Shown in pieces: positions 41,029-52,237 of a stretch of 64,000 bases of DNA; the first letter of the stretch is position 1, and every line of letters begins with the position of its first letter. The notes beneath the pieces are model-generated. The model did not search any database and had not been told where the DNA came from. It worked only from the letters and a program-made list of their open reading frames with translations. This DNA is from Dethiobacter sp. (GTDB lineage Bacteria; Bacillota; Dethiobacteria; Dethiobacterales; Dethiobacteraceae): NCBI GenBank assembly GCA_020725465.1, contig DYEY01000036.1:1-64000 (forward strand). The letters are read 5' to 3'. A program made the position numbers and the translations under genes.

Positions 41029-42216
41029 TTGCCGAAGCAGCTCAGATTAATTCCCGCCTTGCTGGCAGCTTGCCTGTTGCTGGCTTTGGTTATGCCTGTC
41101 CTGGCCAACCAGATTCAGGAAAAGCACCAGGAGCTGGAATCAATCAGAGAAATGCAGAAACGCGTACAGCAGAAAATTGAAGAATACAAGCGGCAGGAAA
41201 GGAACCTGCGCCGGGAAGTGGAACTGCTGGAAAAGGAGATCTCCCGGGTCCAGGCGGAAATCAGGACGCTAGGCCGTAAAATTAACGATACCGAAGGCAG
41301 AATCAGGGTTACGGAAGAGAACCTGGCGGCGGCGGAGAAGCAGGTGGCAGACATGGAAGACCTGCTGGCCGTCCGGTTGCGGGCCATTTACGAGTACGGA
41401 CACATCAGCTATCTGGATGTACTGTTTAAAAGCTCCACTTTTACCGAGTTTCTTACCCGTTATAATGACCTGCAGCTGATTCTGGCCCAGGACCGGGAAT
41501 TGCTGGGAGAGTACCGGGACGAGAGGGAAAGAATCGCCGGTATCAGGGAAGACCTGGAAGAGCGGCGGCAGGAACTCCTGGTGCTGCGCCGCTCCACACT
41601 GCAGAAAAAAGAAGAACTGGAACTGAAAAACAGGGAGAGGGAATTGCTCCTGGCCGCGGTCCGGGATGAACTGGATGCCGAGGAAGAGGCCAATAAAAAG
41701 CTGGAAGCCGAGGCCAAGCAGCTGGAGGAAATCATCAAAAAGCTGCAGGCCCAGCAGCGGGGCGCCGCTTACCGCGGTTCCGGCGTGTATCACTGGCCGT
41801 TGCCGGAGTTTGGCCCCAGCTGGATAACCTCCGGTTTCGGCTACCGCATCCACCCCATCACGCGCCGGCCCGGCTCTTTTCACGGCGGCATTGATATCGG
41901 CATCCCCCATGACCGCTGGCCTCGCTCACGGGCTTACACCGGCACCCCGGTGCAGGTGGTGGCCGCCGACTCCGGCATCGCTTATGTTTACCGCATGGGC
42001 ACCGGTTACGGTAATGTTATCGTTATCGACCACGGCGCTAACATCGCCACTGTCTATGCCCACCTGGACAGCTTCCTGATCAATGACAACACCGCGGTCA
42101 TTAAAGGCCAGCCCATTGGTGTTGTGGGCTCCACCGGTTATTCCACCGGGCCCCACCTGCACTTTGAAGTCCGCATCAACGGGGTTCGGGAGAACCCGCT
42201 TAATTACGTGAAATAA
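41029..42216 (+). CDS. Secreted coiled-coil M23 peptidase (EnvC-like)
   Basis: This is a probable peptidoglycan endopeptidase or activator controlled by FtsEX. GGGGGAGG (41013-41020) directs initiation at TTG 41029, giving 395 residues. A signal peptide (residues 1-26, ending MPVLA) leads into long coiled coils (about 28-250) and a C-terminal LytM/M23 domain (about 265-395). The zinc motifs are complete: HGGIDIG (HxxxD) and HLHFE (HxH). Active-site integrity suggests it is an enzyme rather than a degenerate EnvC activator. A strong terminator follows, so ftsE-ftsX-M23 form one unit. Confidence 0.93.
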   Translation: MPKQLRLIPALLAACLLLALVMPVLANQIQEKHQELESIREMQKRVQQKIEEYKRQERNLRREVELLEKEISRVQAEIRTLGRKINDTEGRIRVTEENLAAAEKQVADMEDLLAVRLRAIYEYGHISYLDVLFKSSTFTEFLTRYNDLQLILAQDRELLGEYRDERERIAGIREDLEERRQELLVLRRSTLQKKEELELKNRERELLLAAVRDELDAEEEANKKLEAEAKQLEEIIKKLQAQQRGAAYRGSGVYHWPLPEFGPSWITSGFGYRIHPITRRPGSFHGGIDIGIPHDRWPRSRAYTGTPVQVVAADSGIAYVYRMGTGYGNVIVIDHGANIATVYAHLDSFLINDNTAVIKGQPIGVVGSTGYSTGPHLHFEVRINGVRENPLNYVK

Positions 42217-42241
42217 AACAGAAGGCCGATACAGGGCAAAG

Positions 42242-42282
42242 AAGACAGGAACGGGGGCTTCTCTCCCCGGTCCTGTCTTTTT
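42242..42282 (+). terminator. Intrinsic terminator of the ftsEX unit
   Basis: AAGACAGGA (42242-42250) pairs with TCCTGTCTT (42271-42279), with an inner GGGG/CCCC pairing, followed by five T. Confidence 0.9.
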
Positions 42283-42345
42283 GGTTCAGCAAAAAAACCA
42301 TAGATTATTCGGCCAAATAGAATTATAATTAATAAGGAGTTACAT

Positions 42346-43809
42346 TTGGCGGAAAGTTGGTGCTTACCTGTGAAAAAGGGGACAGCGGCCCTGCTGGTTG
42401 TCCTGCTGGTGGTCAGCAACCTGCTGACTTACCGGGTCACCAGAGGGCTTTACCGGTGGAAGAGTTATCCTCCTCCTTCTTCGCATTATAACGGCAATAA
42501 TACCCCCAAGGCTGATTACCGCAAAGAGCTGGCGCCTTTCTATGAGGCCCTGGACATACTGACCCAGCGCTACATCGATGAAGTCAGCGTGGAGAAACTG
42601 GTGGAAGCGGCAATTAAAGGGATGATCAGCATCCTGGACAGCCAGAGCAGTTACCTGGATTCCAGGCACTGGCAGATGATGATGGACCAGACCAAAGGTT
42701 CCTTCTCCGGCATCGGTGTAGAGATTTCTTCCATCGATGGGTTTATCACGGTTATCGCACCCATCAGGGGCACACCGGGCGAGCGGGCCGGCCTGCTGCC
42801 CGAAGACCGCATTGTGGAAGTGGACGGGCAGGACATCAGGGGTATTTCCACCATGGAGGCGGTTATGCTGATCCGTGGCCCCGAAGGCAGTAAAGTTTCC
42901 CTGAAAGTCCTGCGCGGTGAAGAGGGAAAAGAGCTGGCATTTGTAATTACCCGCGGCAACATTATGGTGCCCAGCGTCTTTCACGGCATGCTTGATAACC
43001 GAATCGGTTACATTGAAATCGCCACTTTTGACGACCATACCGGTGAAGACTTCAGTATCGCCCTGATGGAGCTGGAAAACCAGGGGATGGCCGGCCTGAT
43101 CCTGGACCTGCGGGGCAATACCGGCGGGCTTCTCAGTGAAGCGGTTAAAGTGGGCCAGGCCCTGCTCCCCCCCGGTCCCATTGCCTATATGGTGGACCGC
43201 AATGGCAACAGGCTGGAGACTTATATATCGTACGGCCCGGCCAAACCTTACCCCATCGTGGTGCTGGTAAACGGCACCAGTGCCTCGGCTTCGGAAATCA
43301 TTGCCGGTGCTCTGCAGGATACCGGCACCGGTGTCCTGGTGGGCACCAGGACTTACGGCAAAGCCACCGTACAGCACCTGGAAAAACTGACCGGCAATAC
43401 CGGGCTGCGTTATACCATGGCCAAGTACCAGACACCAGCCGGCCGTGATATCGACGGGGTGGGGCTGGAACCTGACGTGACCGTGGAGCTGCCGGAACAG
43501 TATATTCACCTGCATCCGCTTACCGTGGACTTAAAGCCCGGCGATGAGAACACCAGCGTCCTTTTTCTGCAGAGAGCCCTGGTGACCGCGGGTTACACGG
43601 TTACGGAGAGCGGCGTATTTGATGCGGAAACAGAGGCGGCCGTCCGTGCTTTCCAGGCGGCCCGGGGCCTGCCTGTCACCGGCGTGGTCCGGCAGGAAAC
43701 CAGGAAGAATTTGCAGGAAGCGGCGGAAGCGGCGCTGAAAAAAATGGACAGCCAAAAGCTTAAAGCCATTGAAATCCTGCTTGAAAAAATGTCTCAGGAG
43801 CGAAAATAA
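42346..43809 (+). CDS. ctpA: Carboxyl-terminal processing peptidase (S41) with peptidoglycan-binding domain
   Basis: This membrane-anchored serine protease resembles CtpA/CtpB. The 487-residue product has an N-terminal hydrophobic anchor (ALLVVLLVVSNLLTY), a helical part with SSYLDSRHWQMM, a PDZ domain (about 118-195), and the S41 core (205-390) with the nucleophile segment NGTSASASEIIAGAL (about 309-323) and lysine in YGKATVQ (about K339). A C-terminal peptidoglycan-binding domain spans about 398-465 (LQRALVTAGYTV...AVRAFQAARGLPVTG). AAGGAG is 6 bases before TTG 42346. A TATAAT at 42324-42329 may be part of its promoter. Confidence 0.94.
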   Translation: MAESWCLPVKKGTAALLVVLLVVSNLLTYRVTRGLYRWKSYPPPSSHYNGNNTPKADYRKELAPFYEALDILTQRYIDEVSVEKLVEAAIKGMISILDSQSSYLDSRHWQMMMDQTKGSFSGIGVEISSIDGFITVIAPIRGTPGERAGLLPEDRIVEVDGQDIRGISTMEAVMLIRGPEGSKVSLKVLRGEEGKELAFVITRGNIMVPSVFHGMLDNRIGYIEIATFDDHTGEDFSIALMELENQGMAGLILDLRGNTGGLLSEAVKVGQALLPPGPIAYMVDRNGNRLETYISYGPAKPYPIVVLVNGTSASASEIIAGALQDTGTGVLVGTRTYGKATVQHLEKLTGNTGLRYTMAKYQTPAGRDIDGVGLEPDVTVELPEQYIHLHPLTVDLKPGDENTSVLFLQRALVTAGYTVTESGVFDAETEAAVRAFQAARGLPVTGVVRQETRKNLQEAAEAALKKMDSQKLKAIEILLEKMSQERK

Positions 43810-45110
43810 TGGATTACGGCGCGCTGGCCCGGCTGGTCGCCCAGACTTACAGTTCCTTCCTGGTTAACCCCCTTTTCTGGCTGGTGGCGCTCCTGGTGGG
43901 CAGCCAGTACCGCCGTGCCGCCAGGACGGAGGAGAAGCTCTTCGGAGGGGCCAAGTCAACATTTCTCAGGCAGACAATCATATCCGCGGCCGCCGGCCTG
44001 GCCGGCGGCCTGCTGGCCAGTGTAATGCTGGTGTTTTCCGGCATTTCACTGCTTGATATCGGCATCCAGTTTGTCTGGCCCCTGGCTCTGCTTCTGCTCC
44101 TGGTCAGCCCCCGCTACCTGTGCTTTGCCTATGCCGGGGGGCTGGTAGGGGTTTTTTCCGTTTTAACAGGGCTGGCCGGCCGTCTCTGGCCGGAGCTGCT
44201 CGCCTGGTTCCCCCTGGCCGCCCTGGCGTCGCTGCACATCCCCGGTCTTTTGGCGCTGGTAGCCATCCTGCACCTCACCGAGAGTTTCCTCATCGCCATT
44301 ACCGGCCATCTCAGCCCCAGCCCCCTCTACCTGAAGACAGAAGACGGGCGGGTGGCCGGCGGTTTTTCCCTGCAGAAGTTCTGGCCGCTGCCTCTGGTGG
44401 GCCTGGTGGCGTGGTTGGCGCCGGAAGCGGTGGTACAGGCCGCCGAATCAGTCAGGATGCCTGATTGGTGGCCCCTTTTCCCCGGCCCGGCCACAGCGGC
44501 GCCGGGACAGGCGCTCATGTACGTGATTTTTCCGGTGGTGGCCGGCCTCGGCTACGGGGAGCTGGCTGTTTCCACCCCGCCCAGGCAAAAAAGCAAAGCT
44601 TCAGCCCGCAACCTGGCTTCTTACAGCCTGCTGCTCCTGGCACTGGCTTACCTGTCCCTGCGCTTGCCTTTACTTACGGTGTTTGCCGCTCTTTTTGCGC
44701 CTCTGGGGCACGAGTTGCTGATTATCCTTGCCAACAGGAAAGAATTTGCCGGCAGGCCGCTGTACGTGGCGCCGCCCCGGGGTGTGGGCATTCTTGATGT
44801 TTACCCCGGCTCCGCCGCCGCGGCGGCAGGCCTGATGTCCGGCGATACTATACTGGCGGTGGACGGCATGCCGGTGGACAACCGGCATCTCTTTCACGCC
44901 TTGCTGGCTGCCGGCGGTGAGGTCCGGCTGGTGGTGGAGCGCGGTGGCAAGACCCGGCACGTCCGCCTCTCAACCAGGCCCGGCGAGACGGTGCCGGCCG
45001 GGATTATCCTGGTACCTCACGAGGGCACCGGTGTCTTTATGGAAGTGAAACACGTCCACTTTTTTTCCGCCCTGGCCGGAAAGCTGCGTGCTCTCAGGAA
45101 ACGGCTTTAA
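43809..45110 (+). CDS. Multi-pass membrane PDZ protein, MinJ-like
   Basis: The 433-residue protein has about eight hydrophobic segments (residues 15-310), then a PDZ domain (about 330-400: GVGILDVYPGSAAAAAGLMSGDTILAVDGMPV). It starts on the ctpA stop codon (TAATG), so it is coupled. In Bacillus subtilis minJ, a polytopic PDZ protein bridging DivIVA and MinD, is also close to ctpB downstream of ftsEX. Position and architecture support a MinJ-like role in septum placement; sequence identity to MinJ was not tested. No minCD gene lies here, though FlhG is a MinD relative. Confidence 0.75.
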   Translation: MDYGALARLVAQTYSSFLVNPLFWLVALLVGSQYRRAARTEEKLFGGAKSTFLRQTIISAAAGLAGGLLASVMLVFSGISLLDIGIQFVWPLALLLLLVSPRYLCFAYAGGLVGVFSVLTGLAGRLWPELLAWFPLAALASLHIPGLLALVAILHLTESFLIAITGHLSPSPLYLKTEDGRVAGGFSLQKFWPLPLVGLVAWLAPEAVVQAAESVRMPDWWPLFPGPATAAPGQALMYVIFPVVAGLGYGELAVSTPPRQKSKASARNLASYSLLLLALAYLSLRLPLLTVFAALFAPLGHELLIILANRKEFAGRPLYVAPPRGVGILDVYPGSAAAAAGLMSGDTILAVDGMPVDNRHLFHALLAAGGEVRLVVERGGKTRHVRLSTRPGETVPAGIILVPHEGTGVFMEVKHVHFFSALAGKLRALRKRL

Positions 45111-45174
45111 TATCCGGTATGCCACCCCGTCATTGGTGCCAAAATATAATACCAGGAGGACGGGAGGTGCGGGC

Positions 45175-45408
45175 ATGACGGGTGAAAGTGAAAGAGAAAA
45201 AGAGCGGGAAGCGCGGCTGGAGATGGCGAGACAGATGGACCTGGCGCTGGAGCAGGCCATGACCGCCCTGGTGCGGGCACGGCAGCTGGTCCGGGCCGCC
45301 ATGGCCCGCGGCCGTGTTGAGTCTGCCCGGGAACAGGGGGAAGCGGAGCCGCCGCCGCAGAGCGGGCCTGCCATCTGGCCTTACACGGAGCACCCCGATT
45401 TGCATTAA
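45175..45408 (+). CDS. Small charged protein of 77 residues, unknown
   Basis: Beginning at ATG 45175 behind GGACGGGAGG, the product is highly charged and helical ([27 protein letters not shown], then [24 protein letters not shown]) and ends in a proline-rich tail ([19 protein letters not shown]). No family is recognised. It lies between the MinJ-like gene (64 bases upstream) and uvrB, and a terminator follows its stop, so it probably ends the ctpA transcript. Confidence 0.65.
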   Translation: MTGESEREKEREARLEMARQMDLALEQAMTALVRARQLVRAAMARGRVESAREQGEAEPPPQSGPAIWPYTEHPDLH

Positions 45409-45416
45409 AATACCGG

Positions 45417-45439
45417 CTATGGCTCAGCCATAGTTTTTT
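45417..45439 (+). terminator. Intrinsic terminator before uvrB
   Basis: Stem CTATGGC (45417-45423) with GCCATAG (45427-45433), followed by six T. Confidence 0.9.
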
Positions 45440-45512
45440 GTTTCTTTTAATCATGGCGTCCCCCGCTAATTGTGGTATAATAGTTTTGCTGCCCGGAGGG
45501 GGAGGGACAAAT

Positions 45513-47489
45513 ATGGGTGAGTTTCGCCTGAAAACCGCCTACAGGCCGGCCGGGGACCAACCCGCGGCCATTGACAGCCTGGTCAGCGGCTTAAATAAAG
45601 GCCTGCGCCACCAGACCCTGCTTGGGGTCACCGGCTCGGGCAAAACCTTTACCATCGCCAATGTCATCGAACGGGTCCAGCGGCCGACCCTGGTTATCGC
45701 CCACAACAAAACCCTGGCCGCCCAGCTCTGCGGCGAGTTCAGGGAATTTTTCCCTGACAGTGCCGTGGAGTACTTTGTCAGTTACTACGACTACTACCAG
45801 CCGGAAGCCTATATCCCCCAGACCGACACCTATATTGAAAAGGACGCTTCCATCAACGACGAGATAGACAAGCTGCGCCATTCTGCCACCAGCGCCCTTT
45901 TTGAGCGCCGTGACGTGATTATTGTAGCCAGCGTTTCCAGCATCTATGGCCTTGGTTCTCCGGCTGAGTACCGCGACCATGTGGTGTCGCTGCGGGTAGG
46001 GATGGAGAAAAACCGTGACGAGGTCATTAGGCAGCTGGTGGCCAACCAGTACGAAAGGAACGACCTGCAGCTGGAGCGGAACCGTTTCCGCGCCCGCGGC
46101 GACGTGCTGGAAATCTACCCGGCCTCTTACACCGAAAAGGCAGTCCGGGTGGAGTTTTTCGGTGATGAAATTGAGCGCATCCGGGAGATAGACACCCTCA
46201 CCGGCGAGATCCTGGCGGAGCGCAGCCATATCGCCATTTTCCCGGCCTCCCACTTTGTCACCTCCCGGGAAGTGCTGGCAGCGGCCATGGCTGATATCAG
46301 CGCTGAGCTGGAGCAGCGCCTGGCGGAGCTGCGCGCCCGCGGCCGCCTGCTGGAGGCCCAGCGCCTGGAGCAGCGGACCAGGTACGACCTGGAGATGATG
46401 GCTGAAATGGGATTTTGTTCCGGCATTGAGAACTATTCCCGCCACCTGGACCGGCGCCCGCCCGGCAGCCGCCCTTCCACGCTGATAGACTATTTCCCTC
46501 CGGATTTTCTGCTGATAGTGGACGAGTCCCACGTTACGCTGCCCCAGATCCGCGGCATGTACGCCGGTGACCGCTCCCGCAAGGAAACCCTGGTGGAGCA
46601 TGGTTTCCGCCTGCCCTCAGCCCTGGACAACCGCCCCCTGCGGTTTGACGAGTTTGCCGCTTTGGTTGGTCAGGCCATCTATGTCTCGGCCACGCCCGGC
46701 CCCTATGAGCTGGAACACAGCGGGCAGGTGGTGGAACAGATCATCCGGCCCACCGGCCTGGTGGACCCGGAAATTGCGGTGCGCCCGGTAAAAGGCCAGG
46801 TGGATGACCTCTACAGTGAAATCCGGACCGTGACGGCCAGGGGCGAGAGGGTGCTGGTGACCACGCTGACCAAGCGCATGGCGGAAGACCTGACCGATTA
46901 CCTGCGGGAGCTGGAGGTGCGGGTGCGCTACCTGCACTCAGAAATCAACACCCTGGAGCGGATGGCTATTATCCGTGACTTGCGCCTGGGCGTGTTCGAC
47001 GTGCTGGTGGGCATCAACCTTTTGCGGGAGGGGCTCGACCTGCCGGAAGTGTCACTGGTGGCTATCCTGGACGCGGACAAGGAAGGGTTCCTGCGGGCCG
47101 AGCGCTCGCTGATCCAGACCATCGGCCGCGCCGCCCGCAATGTCAACGGCCGGGTCATCATGTACGCTGACCACATTACCGATTCCATGCGCGCCGCCAT
47201 TGACGAGACCAACCGGCGCCGGCGGCTGCAGATGGCGTTTAACAGCAAGCACGGCATTACCCCGGCCACTATCCGGAAGAAGGTACACCAGGTACTGGAG
47301 GCCACCAGGACGGTGGCTGACGCCCTGCCTGCCGATGTCCGGCCCGAGTCTGTGCGCTCCCTTACCCCGGCGGCGCGCAGGGAACTGCTGGCCAGGTTGG
47401 AAAAAGAAATGAAGCAGGCGGCCCGCGACCTGGAATTCGAGCGGGCGGCCTCCCTGCGCGACCTTATTTTTGAGCTGAGGAAAAGCTGA
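45513..47489 (+). CDS. uvrB: Excinuclease ABC subunit B
   Basis: UvrB is the damage-verifying helicase-like subunit of nucleotide excision repair. The 658 residues contain Walker A GVTGSGKT (38-45), the beta-hairpin region [20 protein letters not shown], helicase motifs [14 protein letters not shown] and [22 protein letters not shown], and a C-terminal UVR domain (about 625-655) that contacts UvrC. GGAGGGGGAGGGA places the start at ATG 45513. A TATAAT at 45476-45481 suggests a promoter, but I see no LexA-type GAAC-N4-GTTC box upstream. uvrA follows after 14 bases. Confidence 0.98.
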   Translation: MGEFRLKTAYRPAGDQPAAIDSLVSGLNKGLRHQTLLGVTGSGKTFTIANVIERVQRPTLVIAHNKTLAAQLCGEFREFFPDSAVEYFVSYYDYYQPEAYIPQTDTYIEKDASINDEIDKLRHSATSALFERRDVIIVASVSSIYGLGSPAEYRDHVVSLRVGMEKNRDEVIRQLVANQYERNDLQLERNRFRARGDVLEIYPASYTEKAVRVEFFGDEIERIREIDTLTGEILAERSHIAIFPASHFVTSREVLAAAMADISAELEQRLAELRARGRLLEAQRLEQRTRYDLEMMAEMGFCSGIENYSRHLDRRPPGSRPSTLIDYFPPDFLLIVDESHVTLPQIRGMYAGDRSRKETLVEHGFRLPSALDNRPLRFDEFAALVGQAIYVSATPGPYELEHSGQVVEQIIRPTGLVDPEIAVRPVKGQVDDLYSEIRTVTARGERVLVTTLTKRMAEDLTDYLRELEVRVRYLHSEINTLERMAIIRDLRLGVFDVLVGINLLREGLDLPEVSLVAILDADKEGFLRAERSLIQTIGRAARNVNGRVIMYADHITDSMRAAIDETNRRRRLQMAFNSKHGITPATIRKKVHQVLEATRTVADALPADVRPESVRSLTPAARRELLARLEKEMKQAARDLEFERAASLRDLIFELRKS

Positions 47490-47503
47490 CGGAGGAAGAT
47501 ACA

Positions 47504-50353
47504 GTGCAGGACAGAATTTTAATCAGGGGCGCCCGCGAGCATAACCTGAAAAATATAGACGTGGAAATCCCCCGGAATAAATTGGTGGTAATAACCGGCG
47601 TTTCCGGCTCGGGCAAATCTTCTCTGGCTTTTGACACCATTTACGCCGAGGGGCAGCGGCGCTACGTGGAGTCGCTCTCGGCGTACGCCCGGCAGTTCCT
47701 GGGCCAGATGGACAAGCCGGACGTGGACTATATCGAAGGCCTTTCTCCCGCCATCTCCATTGACCAGAAGACCACCTCCCGCAACCCCCGTTCCACCGTG
47801 GGCACGGTTACTGAGATTTACGATTACCTGCGCCTGCTCTATGCCCGGGTCGGCCGCCCGCACTGCCCGCACTGCCACCTGCCCATCTCCCGGCAGACGG
47901 TGGAGCAGATGGTGGACCGGGTACTGGCGCTGCCGGATGGGACCAGGATACAGGTGCTGGCCCCGCTGGTGCGGGGCCGCAAGGGTGAGCACGCCAAACT
48001 GCTGCAGGAAGCCCGGGCCGACGGCTTTGTCCGCGCCAGGGTGGACGGGACGGTCCGGGAACTGGAAGAAGAGATCTTGCTGGAAAAAAACAAAAAACAT
48101 ACGGTGGAAATCATCGTGGACCGGCTGGTGGTGCGGGCAGGGATAGCCGGGCGCCTGGCCGACTCGCTGGAGACAGCCCTGAAAAGCGGCGGCGGCCTGG
48201 TTGTCATCGACGTGGCCGGCGGTGAGGAGATGCTTTTTTCCTCCACTTTTGCCTGCCCGGAATGCGGTTTCTCGGTGGAAGAGCTGGCGCCCCGGCTGTT
48301 TTCCTTCAACAGCCCATACGGGGCATGCCCGGAGTGCAGCGGTCTTGGCAACAAGGCGGAAATCGACCCGGACCTGGTGGTGCCGGACCGGCGCCGGACG
48401 CTGCGGGAAGGAGCTATCGCCCCTTGGAGCCCGGGCAGCCAGGGCTACTACCAGCAGATTCTGCTGGCCGCCGTCAACCATTTTGGTATCGACCAGGATA
48501 CACCGTTTAACCTGTTGCCGGAGGCCAAAAAACAGCTTTTGCTTTACGGCTCCGGGGAGAAAATATCTTTTGACTACCAGGATGCCGCCGGTCACCGCCG
48601 CCGCTGCCAGCTGCGCTACGAGGGTGTAATACCAATGCTGGACAAGCGCTACCGCGAGACCACCTCCGACCAGATCCGCGAGGAGCTGGAGGGCTACATG
48701 TCATACCGGGCCTGCCCCGGTTGCCGCGGTGCGCGCCTGAAGCCGGACAGCCTGGCAGTGACGGTGGGCGGTATAAACATAGCGGAACTGACCGCCCTGA
48801 CGGTAAAGGAGGCCAGCCGATTCCTGGACAGCCTCTCCCTGACCGGAAAAGAGAGGCAGATTGCCCGCCTGGTGCTGAAGGAGCTGCAGGCGCGCCTGGG
48901 CTTTTTGCAGAATGTGGGCCTTGAATACCTGACGCTGAACCGGGCGGCGGGGACCCTTTCGGGCGGCGAGGCCCAGCGCATCCGGCTGGCTACCCAGATC
49001 GGCGCCCACCTGACCGGGGTGCTTTATATCCTGGACGAGCCCAGCATCGGCCTGCACCAGCGCGACAACGAGCGGCTGGTCCGGACGCTGCTCAGCCTGC
49101 GGGACCTGGGCAACACAGTAATCGTGGTGGAACACGACGAAGAAACGATCCGGCGCGCCGACTATATCCTGGATATCGGCCCCGGCGCCGGGGCCTGGGG
49201 CGGCCGGGTGGTGGCCGCCGGCACGGTGGCGGATATCACCCGGGTGCCGGAGTCAGTCACCGGTCAGTACCTGTCCGGTCGCAAAAAAATAGAGATACCG
49301 GCCCGCCGCCGCCTGCCCAACGGCAACTGGCTGGAGGTGCGCGGCGCGTGCGCCCACAACCTGAAAAACCTGGACGTGCGCATACCGCTCGGGGTTTTTA
49401 CCTGTGTCACCGGCGTCTCCGGTTCCGGCAAAAGCACGCTGGTAAACGAAATCCTGTACCGGCGGCTGTCCCTGGAACTGCACCGCGGCCGGCAGAAACC
49501 GGCCGGGCACGAAATGGTCCTGGGTATCAATCACCTGGACAAGGTGATAAACATCGACCAGTCACCCATCGGCCGCACTCCCCGTTCCAACCCGGCCACT
49601 TACACCGGGGTTTTTGACCATATCCGCGACCTGTTCGCCCTTACCGGCGAGAGTAAAATGCGCGGCTACAAACCGGGCCGTTTCAGTTTCAACGTGAGCG
49701 GCGGCCGCTGCGAAGCCTGCAGGGGCGACGGCATCCTTAAAATTGAGATGCACTTCCTGCCCGATGTCTATGTGCCCTGCGAGATCTGCCGGGGCAAGCG
49801 CTACAACCGGGAGACGCTGCAGGTGCGTTACAAAGGCAAAAACATCGCCGACGTGCTGGCCATGACCGTGGAGGAGGCGGTGACCTTCTTTGACGCCATA
49901 CCCCGCATCAGGCGCAAGCTGCAGACGCTCTGTGACGTGGGCCTGGGTTATATCACCCTGGGCCAGCCGGCGCCCACCCTCTCCGGCGGCGAGGCCCAGC
50001 GGGTAAAGCTGGCCACCGAGCTGTCCCGGCGCAGCAACGGCAAAACTCTCTATATCCTGGACGAGCCTACAACCGGGCTGCACAGCGATGACATCAGCAA
50101 GCTGTTAAATATCCTGGACCGCCTGGTGGATAACGGCGACAGCGTCCTGGTTATCGAACACAACCTGGATGTGATTAAACGAGCCGACTATATCATCGAC
50201 CTGGGCCCGGAAGGAGGCGATGCGGGCGGGGAAGTGATCGCCTGCGGCACGCCCGAGGAGGTGTCCCGTTGCCCGGCTTCCCATACCGGCCGCTTTCTCC
50301 GCAGAATCCTGGGCCCGGGGACGGCGGGCCGGGCGGAGGCCTGTCATGGCTGA
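47504..50353 (+). CDS. uvrA: Excinuclease ABC subunit A
   Basis: UvrA recognises DNA lesions as a dimer of ABC-type ATPases. The 949 residues have two ATP sites: Walker A GVSGSGKS at residues 32-39 and a second in the C-terminal half ([11 protein letters not shown]). Two ABC signatures are visible ([32 protein letters not shown]). Zinc-finger cysteines are present as CPHCHLP-type, CPECGF...CPECSGL and CEACRGDG...CEICRGK pairs. GGAGGAAGATACA precedes GTG 47504. It overlaps uvrC by 8 bases, forming a uvrB-uvrA-uvrC operon. Confidence 0.98.
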   Translation: MQDRILIRGAREHNLKNIDVEIPRNKLVVITGVSGSGKSSLAFDTIYAEGQRRYVESLSAYARQFLGQMDKPDVDYIEGLSPAISIDQKTTSRNPRSTVGTVTEIYDYLRLLYARVGRPHCPHCHLPISRQTVEQMVDRVLALPDGTRIQVLAPLVRGRKGEHAKLLQEARADGFVRARVDGTVRELEEEILLEKNKKHTVEIIVDRLVVRAGIAGRLADSLETALKSGGGLVVIDVAGGEEMLFSSTFACPECGFSVEELAPRLFSFNSPYGACPECSGLGNKAEIDPDLVVPDRRRTLREGAIAPWSPGSQGYYQQILLAAVNHFGIDQDTPFNLLPEAKKQLLLYGSGEKISFDYQDAAGHRRRCQLRYEGVIPMLDKRYRETTSDQIREELEGYMSYRACPGCRGARLKPDSLAVTVGGINIAELTALTVKEASRFLDSLSLTGKERQIARLVLKELQARLGFLQNVGLEYLTLNRAAGTLSGGEAQRIRLATQIGAHLTGVLYILDEPSIGLHQRDNERLVRTLLSLRDLGNTVIVVEHDEETIRRADYILDIGPGAGAWGGRVVAAGTVADITRVPESVTGQYLSGRKKIEIPARRRLPNGNWLEVRGACAHNLKNLDVRIPLGVFTCVTGVSGSGKSTLVNEILYRRLSLELHRGRQKPAGHEMVLGINHLDKVINIDQSPIGRTPRSNPATYTGVFDHIRDLFALTGESKMRGYKPGRFSFNVSGGRCEACRGDGILKIEMHFLPDVYVPCEICRGKRYNRETLQVRYKGKNIADVLAMTVEEAVTFFDAIPRIRRKLQTLCDVGLGYITLGQPAPTLSGGEAQRVKLATELSRRSNGKTLYILDEPTTGLHSDDISKLLNILDRLVDNGDSVLVIEHNLDVIKRADYIIDLGPEGGDAGGEVIACGTPEEVSRCPASHTGRFLRRILGPGTAGRAEACHG

Positions 50354-52202
50354 ACAACAGGACAGGATAATTGCCAAGCTGGAACTGCTGCCGCGGCGTC
50401 CCGGTGTCTACCTGATGAAGGATGCCCGGGGTAAGGTGCTGTATGTGGGCAAGGCGGTTGACCTGCGCCAGCGTGTGCGCTCCTATTTTCAGCAGGGCAA
50501 CAGCCTGCCTCCCAAGGTAAGGGCACTGGTGGAAAAAGTGCACGACCTGGATTTTACCGTAACCGATAACGAAGTGGAAGCCCTGATCCTGGAAAGCAAC
50601 CTGATCAAGGAGTACCGCCCGCGCTACAACATTAACTTAAAAGACGACAAGCATTACCCCTACCTGCGCCTGACCGTGCAGGAACCTTACCCGCGCCTGC
50701 ATATAACCCGGAGGGTGGAGGCGGACGGCGCCCGTTATTTTGGCCCTTATGCCGGCGCCGGTGCGGTACGGGAAACCCTGAGCCTAATCAGGCGGCTTTT
50801 CCCGCTCCGGCACTGCCGCCGGCCGCCGGAGGAAACAAAGCCCAAGCGCCCCTGCCTGAACAGCCATATTGGCCGCTGCCTGGCTCCCTGTGCCGGAGCG
50901 GGGGCTGAGGATTACCGCCGGGTGGTGGAGGAAGTGCTGCTGTTCCTGGAGGGCCGGCGGGAAATGCTGCTGAAGAAGTTAAAAGAGCGTATGGCTGAGG
51001 CTTCCCGAAACCTGGAATATGAGAAAGCGGCCCGGTTGCGCGACCAGTACCGGGCGGTGGAAGCACTGGGTGAAAAACAGAGGGTTGCTTCAGTGGGGGG
51101 CGGAGACCGCGATTTCCTGGCCCTGGCTGCCGCAGCGGATATCGCCTGCGTCCAGCTGTTCGCTGTCCGCGGCGGCAAAGTCACCGGCCGCGACCATTTT
51201 CTGCTGACCAACCCTACCGGGGAAGACGACGCGGAGGTGCTGGCAGCCTTCCTGCGCCGGTTTTACACCCTGTCTGCCGGGATACCGCCGGAGGTGGTAC
51301 TGTCGCGGGAAATCCCTGACCTCCACTTAACTGAAAAATGGCTGTCGGCCAAACGCGGGCGCCGGGTCAGAATAACCGTCCCCCAAAGAGGAGAAAAAAA
51401 GGCGCTGATAGGCCTGGCCTACGACAACGCCCGGCTTTTCCTGGAGCAGGAAGAGCTGAGGTCAAAGCAGCGGGACCCCTCCGGTGCCCTGCGTGAACTG
51501 GCGGCTTACCTTGGCCTGGCGGAACCGCCCTGCCGCATTGAGGGTTACGATATTTCCCACCTGCACGGCGAAGGCGCTGTGGCAGCCATGGTGGTGTTTC
51601 AGAACGGTGTGCCGCTGCCGCCGGAATACCGCCGTTTCCGCCTCCGGACGGTGGAAACGGCTGATGACTGCGCTTCCCTGCGGGAAGCCCTTGTCCGCCG
51701 CCTGGCCAGGCTGAAAGCGGCCGGGAACGGTGGTGGAAAAGGGGGGGAAAAGGGCGATCCGTTCCTGGTTGTCCCTGACCTTATCCTGGTGGACGGCGGA
51801 CCCGGGCAGCTGGGCGCTGCCCGGCAGGCGCTGTGGGAAGCGGGCTTGCCTGCGGTGCCGGTCATCTCCCTGGCTAAGGAAGAGGAGCTGGTCTTTGTGC
51901 CGGATCAAAAAGAGCCGTTCCGCCTGCCGCGCAGCGCGCCGGCCCTGCAGCTTTTGCAGCATGTCCGCGATGAGGCCCACCGCTTTGTGGTAACTTACCA
52001 GCGGACAGTACGCCGGCGGCCGGAGCGCGATTCCACGCTGTCCGGGGCACCCGGCATCGGTGAAAAACGGCGTAAGGCCCTGCTTAAACATTTCGGGAGC
52101 CTTGCCGCCATCCGGAAGGCAAGCCCGGAAGAACTGGCGGCTGTTCCGGGCATGAACCGCGCCGCCGCACAGGGGCTTTTCGACTACCTGCAACATGAGT
52201 AA
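50346..52202 (+). CDS. uvrC: Excinuclease ABC subunit C
   Basis: UvrC makes both incisions in excision repair. The 618 residues show the N-terminal GIY-YIG nuclease ([26 protein letters not shown], about 16-41), cysteines in the linker ([23 protein letters not shown] region), a UVR helix pair (about 200-235), the RNase H-like C-terminal nuclease with [20 protein letters not shown] and [14 protein letters not shown], and terminal helix-hairpin-helix motifs. It closes the uvrBAC operon and faces a minus-strand gene. Confidence 0.97.
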   Translation: MAEQQDRIIAKLELLPRRPGVYLMKDARGKVLYVGKAVDLRQRVRSYFQQGNSLPPKVRALVEKVHDLDFTVTDNEVEALILESNLIKEYRPRYNINLKDDKHYPYLRLTVQEPYPRLHITRRVEADGARYFGPYAGAGAVRETLSLIRRLFPLRHCRRPPEETKPKRPCLNSHIGRCLAPCAGAGAEDYRRVVEEVLLFLEGRREMLLKKLKERMAEASRNLEYEKAARLRDQYRAVEALGEKQRVASVGGGDRDFLALAAAADIACVQLFAVRGGKVTGRDHFLLTNPTGEDDAEVLAAFLRRFYTLSAGIPPEVVLSREIPDLHLTEKWLSAKRGRRVRITVPQRGEKKALIGLAYDNARLFLEQEELRSKQRDPSGALRELAAYLGLAEPPCRIEGYDISHLHGEGAVAAMVVFQNGVPLPPEYRRFRLRTVETADDCASLREALVRRLARLKAAGNGGGKGGEKGDPFLVVPDLILVDGGPGQLGAARQALWEAGLPAVPVISLAKEEELVFVPDQKEPFRLPRSAPALQLLQHVRDEAHRFVVTYQRTVRRRPERDSTLSGAPGIGEKRRKALLKHFGSLAAIRKASPEELAAVPGMNRAAAQGLFDYLQHE

Positions 52203-52222
52203 AGCCCGCCTGTGGCCGGCTT
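52202..52222. terminator. Hairpin between convergent uvrC and the metallopeptidase gene
   Basis: AAGCC (52202-52206) pairs with GGCTT (52218-52222) and GCC/GGC inside, with one mismatch and a TGT loop. It sits at the junction of the two units and could stop both. Confidence 0.5.
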
Positions 52223-52237
52223 GCCTGTGGAGACAAT

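Noticed and set aside
45410-45512. A LexA (SOS) box upstream of uvrB
   Set aside because: No GAAC-N4-GTTC-like palindrome is present; only a terminator and a -10-like TATAAT are visible.
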